A stretch of DNA of 11,014 nt from Clostridia bacterium (lineage in GTDB: Bacteria; Bacillota; Clostridia; Oscillospirales; Acutalibacteraceae), in the NCBI GenBank assembly GCA_017549905.1, contig JAFYNC010000182.1:1-11014 (forward strand), given 5' to 3'. A program made the position numbers and the translations under genes. Shown here in pieces: positions 1 through 5,986 of this stretch. Numbering within the stretch: the first letter of the stretch is position 1; every line of letters begins with the position of its first letter. The notes under the pieces were generated by a model. That model searched no databases. It had not been told where the DNA came from and saw nothing but the letters and a program-made list of their open reading frames with translations.

Positions 1-264
1 AATCTAACGGCAGAGGATAAAAAAGAGGCTTTGAAAAAAGTTGAAAAATATGCCGAAACTGTTGAAAAAGAGGGCAATATAGAAACATTGCTTAAAGCTA
101 AAGGGTTTGAAAAGAGCCTTGTTATTATAAGCGACAAGGGAATAAACGTTGTGGTAAAATCTGAGGGACTCACATCTCAGCAAACTCTACAGATACAGGA
201 TGTCGTGACAAATGAAACAGATATTACGCTTCAAAATATAAAAATTATTCCGGTTGCGAAATAA
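1..264 (+). CDS. spoIIIAH: Stage III sporulation protein AH, C-terminal part (5' truncated by window)
   Basis: The reading frame is open from base 1 and ends at TAA 262-264, giving 87 residues that are the C-terminal part of a longer protein; its true start lies to the left. The visible part has a charged helix (AEDKKEALKKVEKYAE) followed by an alternating beta/alpha ring-building-motif fold (KSLVIISDKGINVVV, then LQIQDVVTNET and LQNIKIIPV), which matches the SpoIIIAH/EscJ-YscJ-like domain. In the known family, SpoIIIAH is anchored in the mother-cell membrane and its extracellular domain binds SpoIIQ of the forespore, forming the channel needed for late forespore gene expression. The family assignment is from recognition of sequence pattern plus the neighbouring Asp23-family gene and efp, which lie near spoIIIA in Bacillus. 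No terminator follows it, so some readthrough into the next gene is possible. Confidence 0.8.
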   Translation, partial: NLTAEDKKEALKKVEKYAETVEKEGNIETLLKAKGFEKSLVIISDKGINVVVKSEGLTSQQTLQIQDVVTNETDITLQNIKIIPVAK

Positions 265-269
265 AAAGG

Positions 270-297
270 TTGTGTTATTCGAAAATTGTGGTATAAT
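270..297 (+). promoter_or_regulatory. Extended -10 promoter of the Asp23/Gls24 gene
   Basis: TATAAT at 292-297 is preceded directly by TGG (289-291), giving the extended -10 form TGnTATAAT. A weak -35 (TTGTGT, 270-275) lies 16 bases upstream. Transcription would start near 303-304, leaving a leader of about 27 bases with GGAGGA at 318-323. It sits right behind the spoIIIAH stop, so it would separate vegetative expression of the next gene from the sporulation operon. Confidence 0.6.
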
Positions 298-330
298 ATT
301 CATATAAATACTGCAACGGAGGATTATCCT

Positions 331-684
331 ATGAATAATAATGCAACCGTGCTTTCGGTTAATACCGAAGTTCTTGAAAAAATGGCAGAAATCGCAGCTA
401 AAGAGGTAGAGGGTGTTTCGGGTCTTTGCAAAAAGGCTATTGACCTTAAAGGCGCAGTTAAAACAAAACAGGCATTTAAAGGCGTAAAGGTTGAAAATGT
501 CAACGGCGCTTTAAAAATCAATGTTTATATTAGCGTTGAAAAGAATGCTCTTGTTAAAGAGGTTGCCGAAAAGGTGCAGATAAATGTTAAGGAAAAAATT
601 CAAACAATGACCAACACCGCAGTAACCAAGGTTAATGTTATTGTTGCGGATATTAATATTCCGGCTGACACTGACGGCGAATAA
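331..684 (+). CDS. Asp23/Gls24 family envelope stress response protein
   Basis: A 117-residue protein. The start ATG at 331 is chosen because GGAGGA lies 7 bases upstream; longer in-frame starts at 286 lack such a site and fall in the promoter. The sequence has the Asp23/Gls24 pattern: an N-terminal strand and helix (NTEVLEKMAEIAAKEVEGVSG), a central variable stretch, then a basic amphipathic beta-hairpin (KGVKVENVNGALKINVYI) and a long helix (VAEKVQINVKEKIQTM) followed by a VNVIVADI strand. It is soluble, with no signal or membrane segment. Family members are linked to cell-envelope stress and, for B. subtilis YqhY, to the accBC neighbourhood beside spoIIIA; the molecular role is poorly known. 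The position directly behind spoIIIAH resembles that locus. Transcription probably starts at the extended -10 promoter and ends at the hairpin at 698-730. Confidence 0.88.
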   Translation: MNNNATVLSVNTEVLEKMAEIAAKEVEGVSGLCKKAIDLKGAVKTKQAFKGVKVENVNGALKINVYISVEKNALVKEVAEKVQINVKEKIQTMTNTAVTKVNVIVADINIPADTDGE

Positions 685-697
685 TTTTTGTTTTATG

Positions 698-730
698 AAT
701 CCCTGACTTTTAGTTGGGGATTATTTTTTT
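698..730 (+). terminator. Rho-independent terminator after the Asp23/Gls24 gene
   Basis: AATCCCTGAC (698-707) pairs with GTTGGGGATT (713-722), a 10-bp stem with two G-U pairs and a 5-base loop, followed by A and seven T (724-730). It lies 14 bases after the stop codon. Confidence 0.88.
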
Positions 731-762
731 ATCTCTACATATAATATGTGCGAGGTGAAAAA

Positions 763-972
763 ATGAATAAGAACAAAAAAGGAAAAAGATATACTGAAAA
801 TTCGGTTTTGCCGCTCTCAGATCTGCCCCGAACTGTAGAGGAAATGGTTAATCGCTATGGCACTTATGAAATTCAAAGCACTGCCGCTACAGAGAATCAA
901 TATCCTTGTATTGCGCAGGGCTTTAATAAAAAACAAATTAAACACGACTGCGAAAATCCGCGCAAAGATTAA
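763..972 (+). CDS. Small conserved-looking hypothetical protein
   Basis: A 69-residue protein starting at ATG 763, with GAGGTG at 752-757 as ribosome site (an in-frame GTG at 748 has none). I do not recognise a named family. The first 12 residues are very basic (MNKNKKGKRYTE). The middle, PLSDLPRTVEEMVNRYGTYE followed by IQSTA, a TENQYPCIAQGF stretch and a basic tail, looks like a genuine conserved short protein: it has a proline-punctuated helix, a YGTYEIQ strand and a single C-terminal motif with Cys. There are no signal peptide or membrane segments. Two cysteines are present, too few for an obvious metal site. It lies between the Asp23-gene terminator and the efp promoter, so it is probably a one-gene unit; a TATAAT at 740-745 lacks a good -35. 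No function is proposed. Confidence 0.65.
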   Translation: MNKNKKGKRYTENSVLPLSDLPRTVEEMVNRYGTYEIQSTAATENQYPCIAQGFNKKQIKHDCENPRKD

Positions 973-984
973 TTGTTGTTATTC

Positions 985-1013
985 TTGACAAATTCTTCTA
1001 AAAGATATATAAT
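985..1013 (+). promoter_or_regulatory. Perfect consensus sigma-A promoter of efp
   Basis: TTGACA (985-990) and TATAAT (1008-1013) are separated by exactly 17 bases, the ideal housekeeping promoter. Transcription would start near 1020, giving a leader of about 30 bases with GGAGGA at 1035-1040. It predicts high constitutive expression of efp and the gene behind it. Confidence 0.92.
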
Positions 1014-1050
1014 CAATGTGTGTAAAAACTTTTTGGAGGAATTATAAATT

Positions 1051-1608
1051 ATGATTAGTGCAGGCGATTTTAGAAACGGCGTAACCTTTGAAGAGGATGG
1101 CAACGTTCTTCAGGTTGTTGAGTTCCAACACGTAAAACCCGGTAAAGGTGCCGCTTTCGTAAGAACTAAAATTAAAAATGTAATCACAGGTTCTGTTATT
1201 GAAAAGAGCTATAACCCCACCGCTAAGTTCCCAACTGCTTTTGTTGAGAGAAAGGATATGGAATATTCTTACAACGATGGCGACCTTTATTATTTTATGG
1301 ATCAGGAAACCTATGATATGGTTCCGATTAACGGCAGCGAGCTTGGCGATAACTTTAAGTTCGTAAAAGAAAACATGGTTTGCAAAATCCTTTCTTATAA
1401 AGGCAAGGTATTCGGCGTTGAGCCTCCTACATTTGTAGAACTTGAAGTTACTCAGACTGATCCCGGTTTCAAAGGCGATACCGCTACCAATGCAACAAAA
1501 CCTGCTACTCTTGAAACAGGCGCTGAAATTCGCGTTCCACTCTTTATTGACGAGGGTGACAAGGTAAGAATTGATACACGTACCGGCGAATATATGGAAC
1601 GCGCATAA
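1051..1608 (+). CDS. efp: Translation elongation factor P
   Basis: A 185-residue protein, the standard length of EF-P. It has the three beta-barrel domains: the KOW-like N-terminal domain (about residues 1-62), the central OB domain (about 65-127, with [19 protein letters not shown]) and the C-terminal OB domain (about 129-185, ending [21 protein letters not shown] in two parts). The loop VKPGKGAAF places Lys32 at the tip where EF-P contacts the P-site tRNA end; this lysine is modified in bacteria that have the matching enzymes (known for E. coli K34 and B. subtilis K32), none of which is in this window. EF-P rescues ribosomes stalled at consecutive prolines. ATG 1051 has GGAGGA 10 bases upstream and a perfect promoter. 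The next gene follows after 24 bases with no terminator, so the two are probably co-transcribed. Confidence 0.97.
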   Translation: MISAGDFRNGVTFEEDGNVLQVVEFQHVKPGKGAAFVRTKIKNVITGSVIEKSYNPTAKFPTAFVERKDMEYSYNDGDLYYFMDQETYDMVPINGSELGDNFKFVKENMVCKILSYKGKVFGVEPPTFVELEVTQTDPGFKGDTATNATKPATLETGAEIRVPLFIDEGDKVRIDTRTGEYMERA

Positions 1609-1632
1609 TCCTATTTTAAAGGAGAAATAACA

Positions 1633-2073
1633 ATGGATATTTGTGAAAAGATTGCTTATATTAAAGGCTTGGCAGAAGGTCTTTCATTAGATGATAGCAC
1701 TAAAGAGGGCAAAATTCTTAATGCTATTATCGATTTACTTGCAGACATCACAGATGAAATCTGCGATATTGAAGAGGGCTGTGACGAGCTTTGCGAACAA
1801 ATCGATGCAGTTGATGAGGATTTAGCGTCCTTGGAAGAAATCATCTATGAGGATGATGAATGCGACTGTGATGATTGCGACGATTGCTGCGACTGTGACG
1901 ATGAGATTTACGAAATCGAATGTCCTGCTTGTAACGATGTTATTTATCTTGATGCTGATATGCTCGAGGAAGAAGGAATGGTTTGCCCTAACTGCGGAAC
2001 CGACCTTGAATTCGATTTTGACTGTGACTGCGAATGCGACTGTCACGACTGTGAAGATGAATGTGAAGAATAA
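1633..2073 (+). CDS. CD1247-type N-terminal domain protein with zinc ribbon and Cys/Asp-rich segments
   Basis: A 146-residue, very acidic protein starting at ATG 1633 with AAAGGAG just upstream. The N-terminal 70 residues form an acidic helical region (EKIAYIKGLAEGLSLDDSTK and a long amphipathic helix after it) matching the clostridial CD1247 N-terminal domain. A zinc ribbon follows: CPAC at 97-100 and CPNC at 118-121. It is flanked by two low-complexity runs of alternating Cys and Asp/Glu (about 75-90 and 129-146); in all there are 20 cysteines. No signal or membrane segment is visible, so it should be cytosolic. Zinc binding by the ribbon is a safe inference from the spacing; binding of further metal by the Cys/Asp runs is speculative. 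It lies in the efp transcription unit and is closed by the terminator at 2085-2113. The function of the family is not known to me. Confidence 0.85.
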   Translation: MDICEKIAYIKGLAEGLSLDDSTKEGKILNAIIDLLADITDEICDIEEGCDELCEQIDAVDEDLASLEEIIYEDDECDCDDCDDCCDCDDEIYEIECPACNDVIYLDADMLEEEGMVCPNCGTDLEFDFDCDCECDCHDCEDECEE

Positions 2074-2084
2074 TTAAACCCTTT

Positions 2085-2113
2085 AAACCGCACAGTCAAT
2101 GTGCGGTTTTTTT
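2085..2113 (+). terminator. Rho-independent terminator of the efp unit
   Basis: AAACCGCAC (2085-2093) and GTGCGGTTT (2101-2109) form a perfect 9-bp stem with a 7-base loop, followed by further T to 2113. It ends only 26 bases before the ispD start. Confidence 0.92.
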
Positions 2114-2139
2114 ACTTTTTTAAAAGCGAAGGTGAAAAA

Positions 2140-2868
2140 ATGCAGACCGAAACGAAGTTATGCTATGAAGCGTATGAAAATGACCAAAACGCTATTCCCG
2201 TTATAATTGTTGCTGCGGGAAATTCCACCCGAATGGGACAGAATAAGCAGTTTATGGAAATTTTAGGGTTGCCCGTAATAGTGCGAACTCTTATGGCTTT
2301 TCAAAAATCCAAGGTTGTAAGTAGAATAATTTTGGTTGTAAAAGCCGAAGATATATTTACATTTCAGTTGTTAGCAGAAAAATACGGAATTTCTAAAGTT
2401 TCGGATATTGTTTGCGGCGGAGAGAACCGTCAACAATCGGTTTTAAACGGTTTTGCAAGACTTTCGCAAAATGAAAATGAGGTTTTAATACATGATGGCG
2501 CACGTCCCCTTGTGAGCGAAAAAACAATTTGCTCTGTAGCAGAGGCTTTAAAGAATTGTTCTGCGGCAACCTGCGGAGTAAGGGTTAAGGATACTATAAA
2601 GCAAACTGATAAAAACGGAAAAATTCTCAAAACCGTAGATAGAAGTTGTCTTTTTTCTGTGCAGACACCTCAGGCTGTTCGTAAGGCAGACTATTTAAGC
2701 GCAGTTGAAAAAATAGGGGATATAAGCTCTTTTACCGATGACACTTCTATTATGGAGGCGGCAGGATATGATTGCTTTATGGTTGAGGGCGATTATAAAA
2801 ATATTAAAATTACAACACGTGAGGATATTCCTTTAGCGGAAAACTTTTTGAAAGAGGAAGAAATATGA
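2140..2868 (+). CDS. ispD: 2-C-methyl-D-erythritol 4-phosphate cytidylyltransferase
   Basis: A 242-residue enzyme of the MEP pathway; it joins CTP and 2-C-methylerythritol 4-phosphate to give CDP-methylerythritol, in the cytosol. Visible motifs in order: [15 protein letters not shown] (nucleotide-binding loop, Arg31 and Lys36), GGENRQQSV (93-101), IHDGARP (117-123), QTPQ (175-178), TDD (199-201) and [11 protein letters not shown] (216-226). ATG 2140 is preceded by GAAGGTG; the frame runs further upstream but that part lies in the terminator stem. The chosen start leaves about 20 residues before the first strand, slightly more than usual for the family, and no later Met offers an alternative. 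Its stop overlaps the ispF start as ATGA, so the two are translationally coupled. No clear promoter fits between the efp terminator and this gene. Confidence 0.95.
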   Translation: MQTETKLCYEAYENDQNAIPVIIVAAGNSTRMGQNKQFMEILGLPVIVRTLMAFQKSKVVSRIILVVKAEDIFTFQLLAEKYGISKVSDIVCGGENRQQSVLNGFARLSQNENEVLIHDGARPLVSEKTICSVAEALKNCSAATCGVRVKDTIKQTDKNGKILKTVDRSCLFSVQTPQAVRKADYLSAVEKIGDISSFTDDTSIMEAAGYDCFMVEGDYKNIKITTREDIPLAENFLKEEEI

Positions 2869-3338
2869 GAATAGGTCACGGTTACGATGTTCACAGATTG
2901 GTAGAATGCAGAGATTTAATATTGGGCGGTGTGAAAATACCGTTTCATTTAGGTCTTTTGGGACATTCAGATGCAGATGTTTTGCTACACGCAATCTGTG
3001 ATGCATTGCTTGGCGCTGCGGCTCTTGGGGATATAGGAAAGCATTTTCCTGATAATGACGAAAGCCTAAAAAATATTGATAGCCGAATTTTGTTAAGACA
3101 TGCAGTAGAACTTTTAACTGAAAAAGGTTATAAAATCTGTAATATTGATGCTACTGTTATTGCACAGAAGCCAAAACTTGCGCCTTTTATAAATGAAATG
3201 AGAGCGAATATTGCAAGTGATTGTGGATTGGACGAGGATTGTGTTAATGTGAAAGCTACTACCGAGGAGGGCTTAGGCTTCACAGGCGACCTTTCGGGAA
3301 TTTCAGCCCACGCGGTTTGCCTTATCGAAAAGTTCTAA
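2865..3338 (+). CDS. ispF: 2-C-methyl-D-erythritol 2,4-cyclodiphosphate synthase
   Basis: A 157-residue protein of the usual length, forming a trimer that cyclises the product of the IspE step with release of CMP. Metal-binding Asp8 and His10 lie in GYDVH, and His42 completes the set in [18 protein letters not shown] (56-63) and [11 protein letters not shown] (131-141) are the conserved substrate and cytidine loops. The ATG at 2865 overlaps the ispD stop by four bases. The ispD-ispF order is common, and fusions of the two exist elsewhere; here they are separate. IspE, which acts between them in the pathway, is not in this window. A long hairpin follows the stop. Confidence 0.97.
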   Translation: MRIGHGYDVHRLVECRDLILGGVKIPFHLGLLGHSDADVLLHAICDALLGAAALGDIGKHFPDNDESLKNIDSRILLRHAVELLTEKGYKICNIDATVIAQKPKLAPFINEMRANIASDCGLDEDCVNVKATTEEGLGFTGDLSGISAHAVCLIEKF

Positions 3339-3343
3339 AAAAC

Positions 3344-3378
3344 AATATCCCTCATATCTATTTAATATGGGGGATATT
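3344..3378 (+). promoter_or_regulatory. 14-bp hairpin covering the ribosome site of the next gene
   Basis: AATATCCCTCATAT (3344-3357) pairs with ATATGGGGGATATT (3365-3378), a 14-bp stem with one G-U pair and a 7-base loop. The 3' arm contains the only candidate ribosome site (GGGGGA, 3369-3374) of the gene at 3380. Only three T follow, so it would be a poor terminator on the + strand, although the A run just upstream would make it a fair one for minus-strand transcripts. A role in limiting translation or protecting the ispDF mRNA end is inferred. Confidence 0.7.
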
Positions 3379-3379
3379 T

Positions 3380-3799
3380 ATGAAACCTTTTTTTATTATT
3401 ACTAAAAGATTAATCGCTGTAGCCTTTGCTGTTGTTGTTATATTTTTTATGATTTTAAGCAGTGTGTTTTCTGTTAAAAATGAAAGAATTGACGGCTCAA
3501 CAAATCAAAAACGGGTAGAATATATTAAGAACTTGGGGTTTGAAGTTGATGATGCCGATGTTGCCTTTAAGCAAACAGTAATACCACAAAAGTTTGATAA
3601 TGTGTATAAGCAGTATAATTCTTTGCAGAAAAAATCAGGCTTCGATTTATCTAAATACAAATCAAAAACCGTAACGGTTTACACATATCCGCTTGTGAGT
3701 GGCAATCGTGAGGCGCACATTATTATATATAATGGCGTGGTTATAGGTGGAGATGTTGCTGAAATATCGGCAGACGGCAGTATGAGTGCGCTCAAATAA
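3380..3799 (+). CDS. DUF4830-type membrane-anchored small protein
   Basis: A 139-residue protein. ATG 3380 is 5 bases after GGGGGA; the longer frame from a TTG at 3317 overlaps ispF and lacks a ribosome site. One N-terminal membrane segment (about residues 8-31, LIAVAFAVVVIFFMILSSVF in its core) after two basic residues makes it a signal anchor with an external C-terminus, and no lipobox is seen. The outer domain has the DUF4830 look: YIKNLGFEVDD, a VIPQKFDNVYKQYNSLQKKSG motif in two parts, FDLSKYKSKTVTVYTY and finally IIIYNGVVIGGDVAEIS with a final small-residue tail. The domain is common in Clostridia and has no known function. The neighbours (isoprenoid synthesis before, rRNA modification after) do not reveal a role. 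Translation may be held down by the hairpin over its ribosome site. Confidence 0.75.
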   Translation: MKPFFIITKRLIAVAFAVVVIFFMILSSVFSVKNERIDGSTNQKRVEYIKNLGFEVDDADVAFKQTVIPQKFDNVYKQYNSLQKKSGFDLSKYKSKTVTVYTYPLVSGNREAHIIIYNGVVIGGDVAEISADGSMSALK

Positions 3800-3819
3800 A
3801 ATTAAAGAAGAATAAATGT

Positions 3820-4530
3820 ATGAATTTGAAAAGACTTGATAAAATAATATCATCGCAATTTAATATTTCGAGGAGTATCACAAAAGCAATCATTCATCGA
3901 GGAAAGGTGAAGGTTGATGGACAGGTGGTACGCGATCCGTCGCTACAGGTAGATGTAGACAGTGTGTGTATTGAGTATAAGGGACAAGTTTTATCTTATA
4001 AAGAACACATATATATAATAATGAATAAGCCGAAAGGTGTTTTATCTGCAAGCGAGGATAAATCCAGAGAAACGGTGGTTGACCTTGTTCCGCCTGAGCT
4101 TTTTCGTCAGGGACTTTTTCCGGTTGGCAGACTTGACCGTGACACAACAGGACTTTTGCTTATTACAGATGACGGTGATTTTGCACACATGGTTATTTCG
4201 CCCAAAAAGAACATATTTAAAACCTATAAAGTTTTGCTTGATGGTGATATTACTGAGGATATGTTTGAACAATTTGAAAAAGGTATCGTTTTGGCGGACG
4301 GAACAAAATGCCGTTCCGCCAAGCTCAAAAGAGTTTGTGAAAATACGGCAGAAATTAAAATCAGCGAGGGAAAATATCATCAGATTAAGCGAATGTTCGG
4401 TGTGGTAGGTCTTGGCGTTAATGAGCTTGAAAGGGTTGCACTGGGAGGTCTTAAATTGCCTATAAATTTAGGTGCAGGCGAGTGCAGAGAGCTCACAGAA
4501 GCCGAAAAAAATCAAATATTTGATAATTAG
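3820..4530 (+). CDS. Pseudouridine synthase, RsuA/RluB/E/F family (probably 16S rRNA)
   Basis: A 236-residue enzyme with an N-terminal S4 RNA-binding domain (about 1-55, RLDKIISSQFNISRSITKAI) and a catalytic domain. The signature GRLDRDTTGLLLITDDGD (103-120) carries the catalytic Asp106; KTYKV (134-138) and EGKYHQIKRMF (183-193) are the other family motifs. Length and the S4 domain match RsuA, which makes pseudouridine 516 in 16S rRNA; the Gram-positive family member is often called RsuA-like, and RluB-type activity on 23S rRNA cannot be excluded from sequence. ATG 3820 has a modest AAAGAAG nine bases upstream. It follows the DUF4830 gene by 20 bases and is probably the last gene of the ispD-ispF unit. 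No terminator is seen after it. Confidence 0.93.
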   Translation: MNLKRLDKIISSQFNISRSITKAIIHRGKVKVDGQVVRDPSLQVDVDSVCIEYKGQVLSYKEHIYIIMNKPKGVLSASEDKSRETVVDLVPPELFRQGLFPVGRLDRDTTGLLLITDDGDFAHMVISPKKNIFKTYKVLLDGDITEDMFEQFEKGIVLADGTKCRSAKLKRVCENTAEIKISEGKYHQIKRMFGVVGLGVNELERVALGGLKLPINLGAGECRELTEAEKNQIFDN

Positions 4531-4588
4531 TATGCATTTTCTACAAAACATCTTTTATAACATTGGACATATTTTGTATAGCAATTTT

Positions 4589-4607
4589 TATAATAGTCTG
4601 TTATAAT
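4589..4607 (+). promoter_or_regulatory. Probable promoter of the ABC ATPase gene
   Basis: Two TATAAT hexamers occur, at 4589-4594 and 4602-4607. The second is preceded by TGT (4599-4601), making an extended -10. The first has TTGGAC at 4563-4568 with an over-long 20-base spacer. The extended -10 is the better candidate and would give a leader of roughly 38 bases to ATG 4652. Confidence 0.5.
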
Positions 4608-4651
4608 ACATTACGTTAAAAGCACAAATAGCAATTTTAGGAGGTTGCAAA

Positions 4652-5794
4652 ATGGCAAGTTTATCTTTGCGCAATGTTTACAAAAGATATCCGGGCGGCG
4701 TAACAGCTGTTAGCGATTTCAATCTTGAAATTAAGGATAAAGAATTTATTATTCTCGTTGGTCCTTCCGGATGCGGTAAATCTACCACTCTTAGAATGGT
4801 AGCAGGTCTTGAAGAAATTTCTGACGGTGAAGTATACATCGGCGACCGTTTGGTAAATGATGTTGCACCTAAGGATCGTGACATAGCAATGGTTTTCCAG
4901 AACTATGCGCTTTATCCACACATGTCAGTTTTTGATAATATGGCTTTCGGTCTTAAGCTTCGCAAAACTCCAAAAGAGGAAATTAAGCGTCGCGTTGAAG
5001 AGGCTGCTCGTATTCTCGACATTTCTCATCTTTTAGAGCGTAAACCAAAGGCTTTATCAGGTGGTCAGCGTCAGCGTGTGGCACTCGGTCGTGCTATCGT
5101 TCGTGAACCTAAGGTATTCTTGCTTGACGAACCGCTTTCCAACTTGGACGCTAAGCTTCGTGCACAGATGCGTACCGAAATTTCTAAGCTCCATCAGCGT
5201 TTGGGTACAACCTTTATTTACGTTACCCACGACCAGACAGAAGCTATGACAATGGGTACTCGTATCGTTGTTATGAAGAGCGGTATTGTTCAGCAGGTTG
5301 ATACACCTCAGAACCTTTACCTCTATCCTTGCAACCTCTTCGTTGCAGGCTTCATTGGTTCTCCTCAGATGAACTTTATCGAGTCAAAGATTCTTAAAGA
5401 AGGCGAAGACTTCTTTGTAGAGTTCGGCTCTGAAGATACCAAAACAAGAGCAGGTTGTAAGTATAAGATTAAGCTTCCTGCTTCTAAGAATAAGGATAAC
5501 TGTCTTGAAGAATATGTTAATAAGGAAGTTATTATGGGTATTCGTCCTGAGAATGTTCATAATGAAGATGACCTTATTGAGATGTATAAAGACGGTATTG
5601 TAGAGGCTGATGTTGAAGTTACCGAGCTTATGGGTGCTGAAACTTATCTCTACATGAATTGTGAATTCCAGAGCATCAACGCACGTGTTGCTCCTACAAA
5701 CACTGCTCGTCCTGGTGACAAGATTAAGATTGCTCTTGAGCCTGCAAAGATTCACTTATTTGATAAGGATACTGAAATCACAATTTGCAACTAA
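4652..5794 (+). CDS. ugpC: Sugar ABC transporter ATP-binding protein, UgpC/MsmX type
   Basis: A 380-residue ATPase of the carbohydrate uptake (CUT1) class. Visible parts: Walker [10 protein letters not shown] (37-45), Q-loop Gln83 in [11 protein letters not shown], signature [14 protein letters not shown] (135-148), Walker B VFLLDE (155-160), D-loop SNLDAKLR and switch His193 in [11 protein letters not shown]. The remaining third is the TOBE/OB regulatory domain typical of UgpC/MalK/MsmX. ATG 4652 has TAGGAGG upstream. No permease or sugar-binding protein gene is near, so it must serve transporters encoded elsewhere, as B. subtilis MsmX does for several sugars. It has its own promoter and a strong terminator. 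Its arginine codons are mainly CGT/CGC, unlike the AGA-rich flanking genes, which suggests high expression. The exact substrates cannot be read from sequence. Confidence 0.94.
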   Translation: MASLSLRNVYKRYPGGVTAVSDFNLEIKDKEFIILVGPSGCGKSTTLRMVAGLEEISDGEVYIGDRLVNDVAPKDRDIAMVFQNYALYPHMSVFDNMAFGLKLRKTPKEEIKRRVEEAARILDISHLLERKPKALSGGQRQRVALGRAIVREPKVFLLDEPLSNLDAKLRAQMRTEISKLHQRLGTTFIYVTHDQTEAMTMGTRIVVMKSGIVQQVDTPQNLYLYPCNLFVAGFIGSPQMNFIESKILKEGEDFFVEFGSEDTKTRAGCKYKIKLPASKNKDNCLEEYVNKEVIMGIRPENVHNEDDLIEMYKDGIVEADVEVTELMGAETYLYMNCEFQSINARVAPTNTARPGDKIKIALEPAKIHLFDKDTEITICN

Positions 5795-5805
5795 TAAATT
5801 AATTG

Positions 5806-5836
5806 AAAGGATGTCGCAAAAGCGGCATCCTTTTTT
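5806..5836 (+). terminator. Rho-independent terminator after the ABC ATPase gene
   Basis: AAAGGATGTCGC (5806-5817) pairs with GCGGCATCCTTT (5822-5833), a 12-bp stem with one G-U pair and loop AAAA, running into six T (5831-5836). It isolates the ATPase gene from the heat-shock operon. Confidence 0.94.
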
Positions 5837-5903
5837 ATTTTGCGATGAATTATTAACGAATTGTAAAAGGTCAGGGAAAGTCAAAGAAAATTTCGAAAAA
5901 CTA

Positions 5904-5931
5904 TTGACAAAAGGGAAAATCTGCATATAAT
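5904..5931 (+). promoter_or_regulatory. Sigma-A promoter of the hrcA-grpE-dnaK-dnaJ operon
   Basis: TTGACA (5904-5909) and TATAAT (5926-5931) are separated by 16 bases. The transcription start would fall near 5938, right at the left arm of the CIRCE operator. Confidence 0.9.
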
Positions 5932-5939
5932 AATAACTG

Positions 5940-5966
5940 TTAGCACTCCGATGAGTCGAGTGCTAA
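5940..5966 (+). promoter_or_regulatory. CIRCE operator (HrcA binding site)
   Basis: TTAGCACTC (5940-5948), a 9-base spacer and GAGTGCTAA (5958-5966) match the CIRCE consensus without a mismatch. HrcA dimers bind this inverted repeat and block transcription at normal temperature; GroE-type chaperones keep HrcA active in the known model. It overlaps the predicted transcription start and lies 20 bases before the hrcA ATG. Confidence 0.98.
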
Positions 5967-5986
5967 AAACGAAAAGAGGTGGCGGA

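Noticed and set aside
740..745. TATAAT just before the small protein gene
   Set aside because: No -35 at a proper distance (that position is the terminator stem), and the transcript would start inside the ribosome site. Left out as a promoter call.
3317..3379. Longer form of the DUF4830 protein starting from TTG 3317
   Set aside because: It overlaps ispF, has no ribosome site, and would place unrelated residues before a clean signal anchor.
4607..4621. Catabolite-control (cre) site before the ABC ATPase gene
   Set aside because: The central CG is present at 4614-4615, but the flanking consensus bases (TG and AA) do not match.
5951..5986. HrcA start at ATG 5951
   Set aside because: The codon is in the CIRCE spacer without a ribosome site; the added 12 residues do not fit the family N-terminus.
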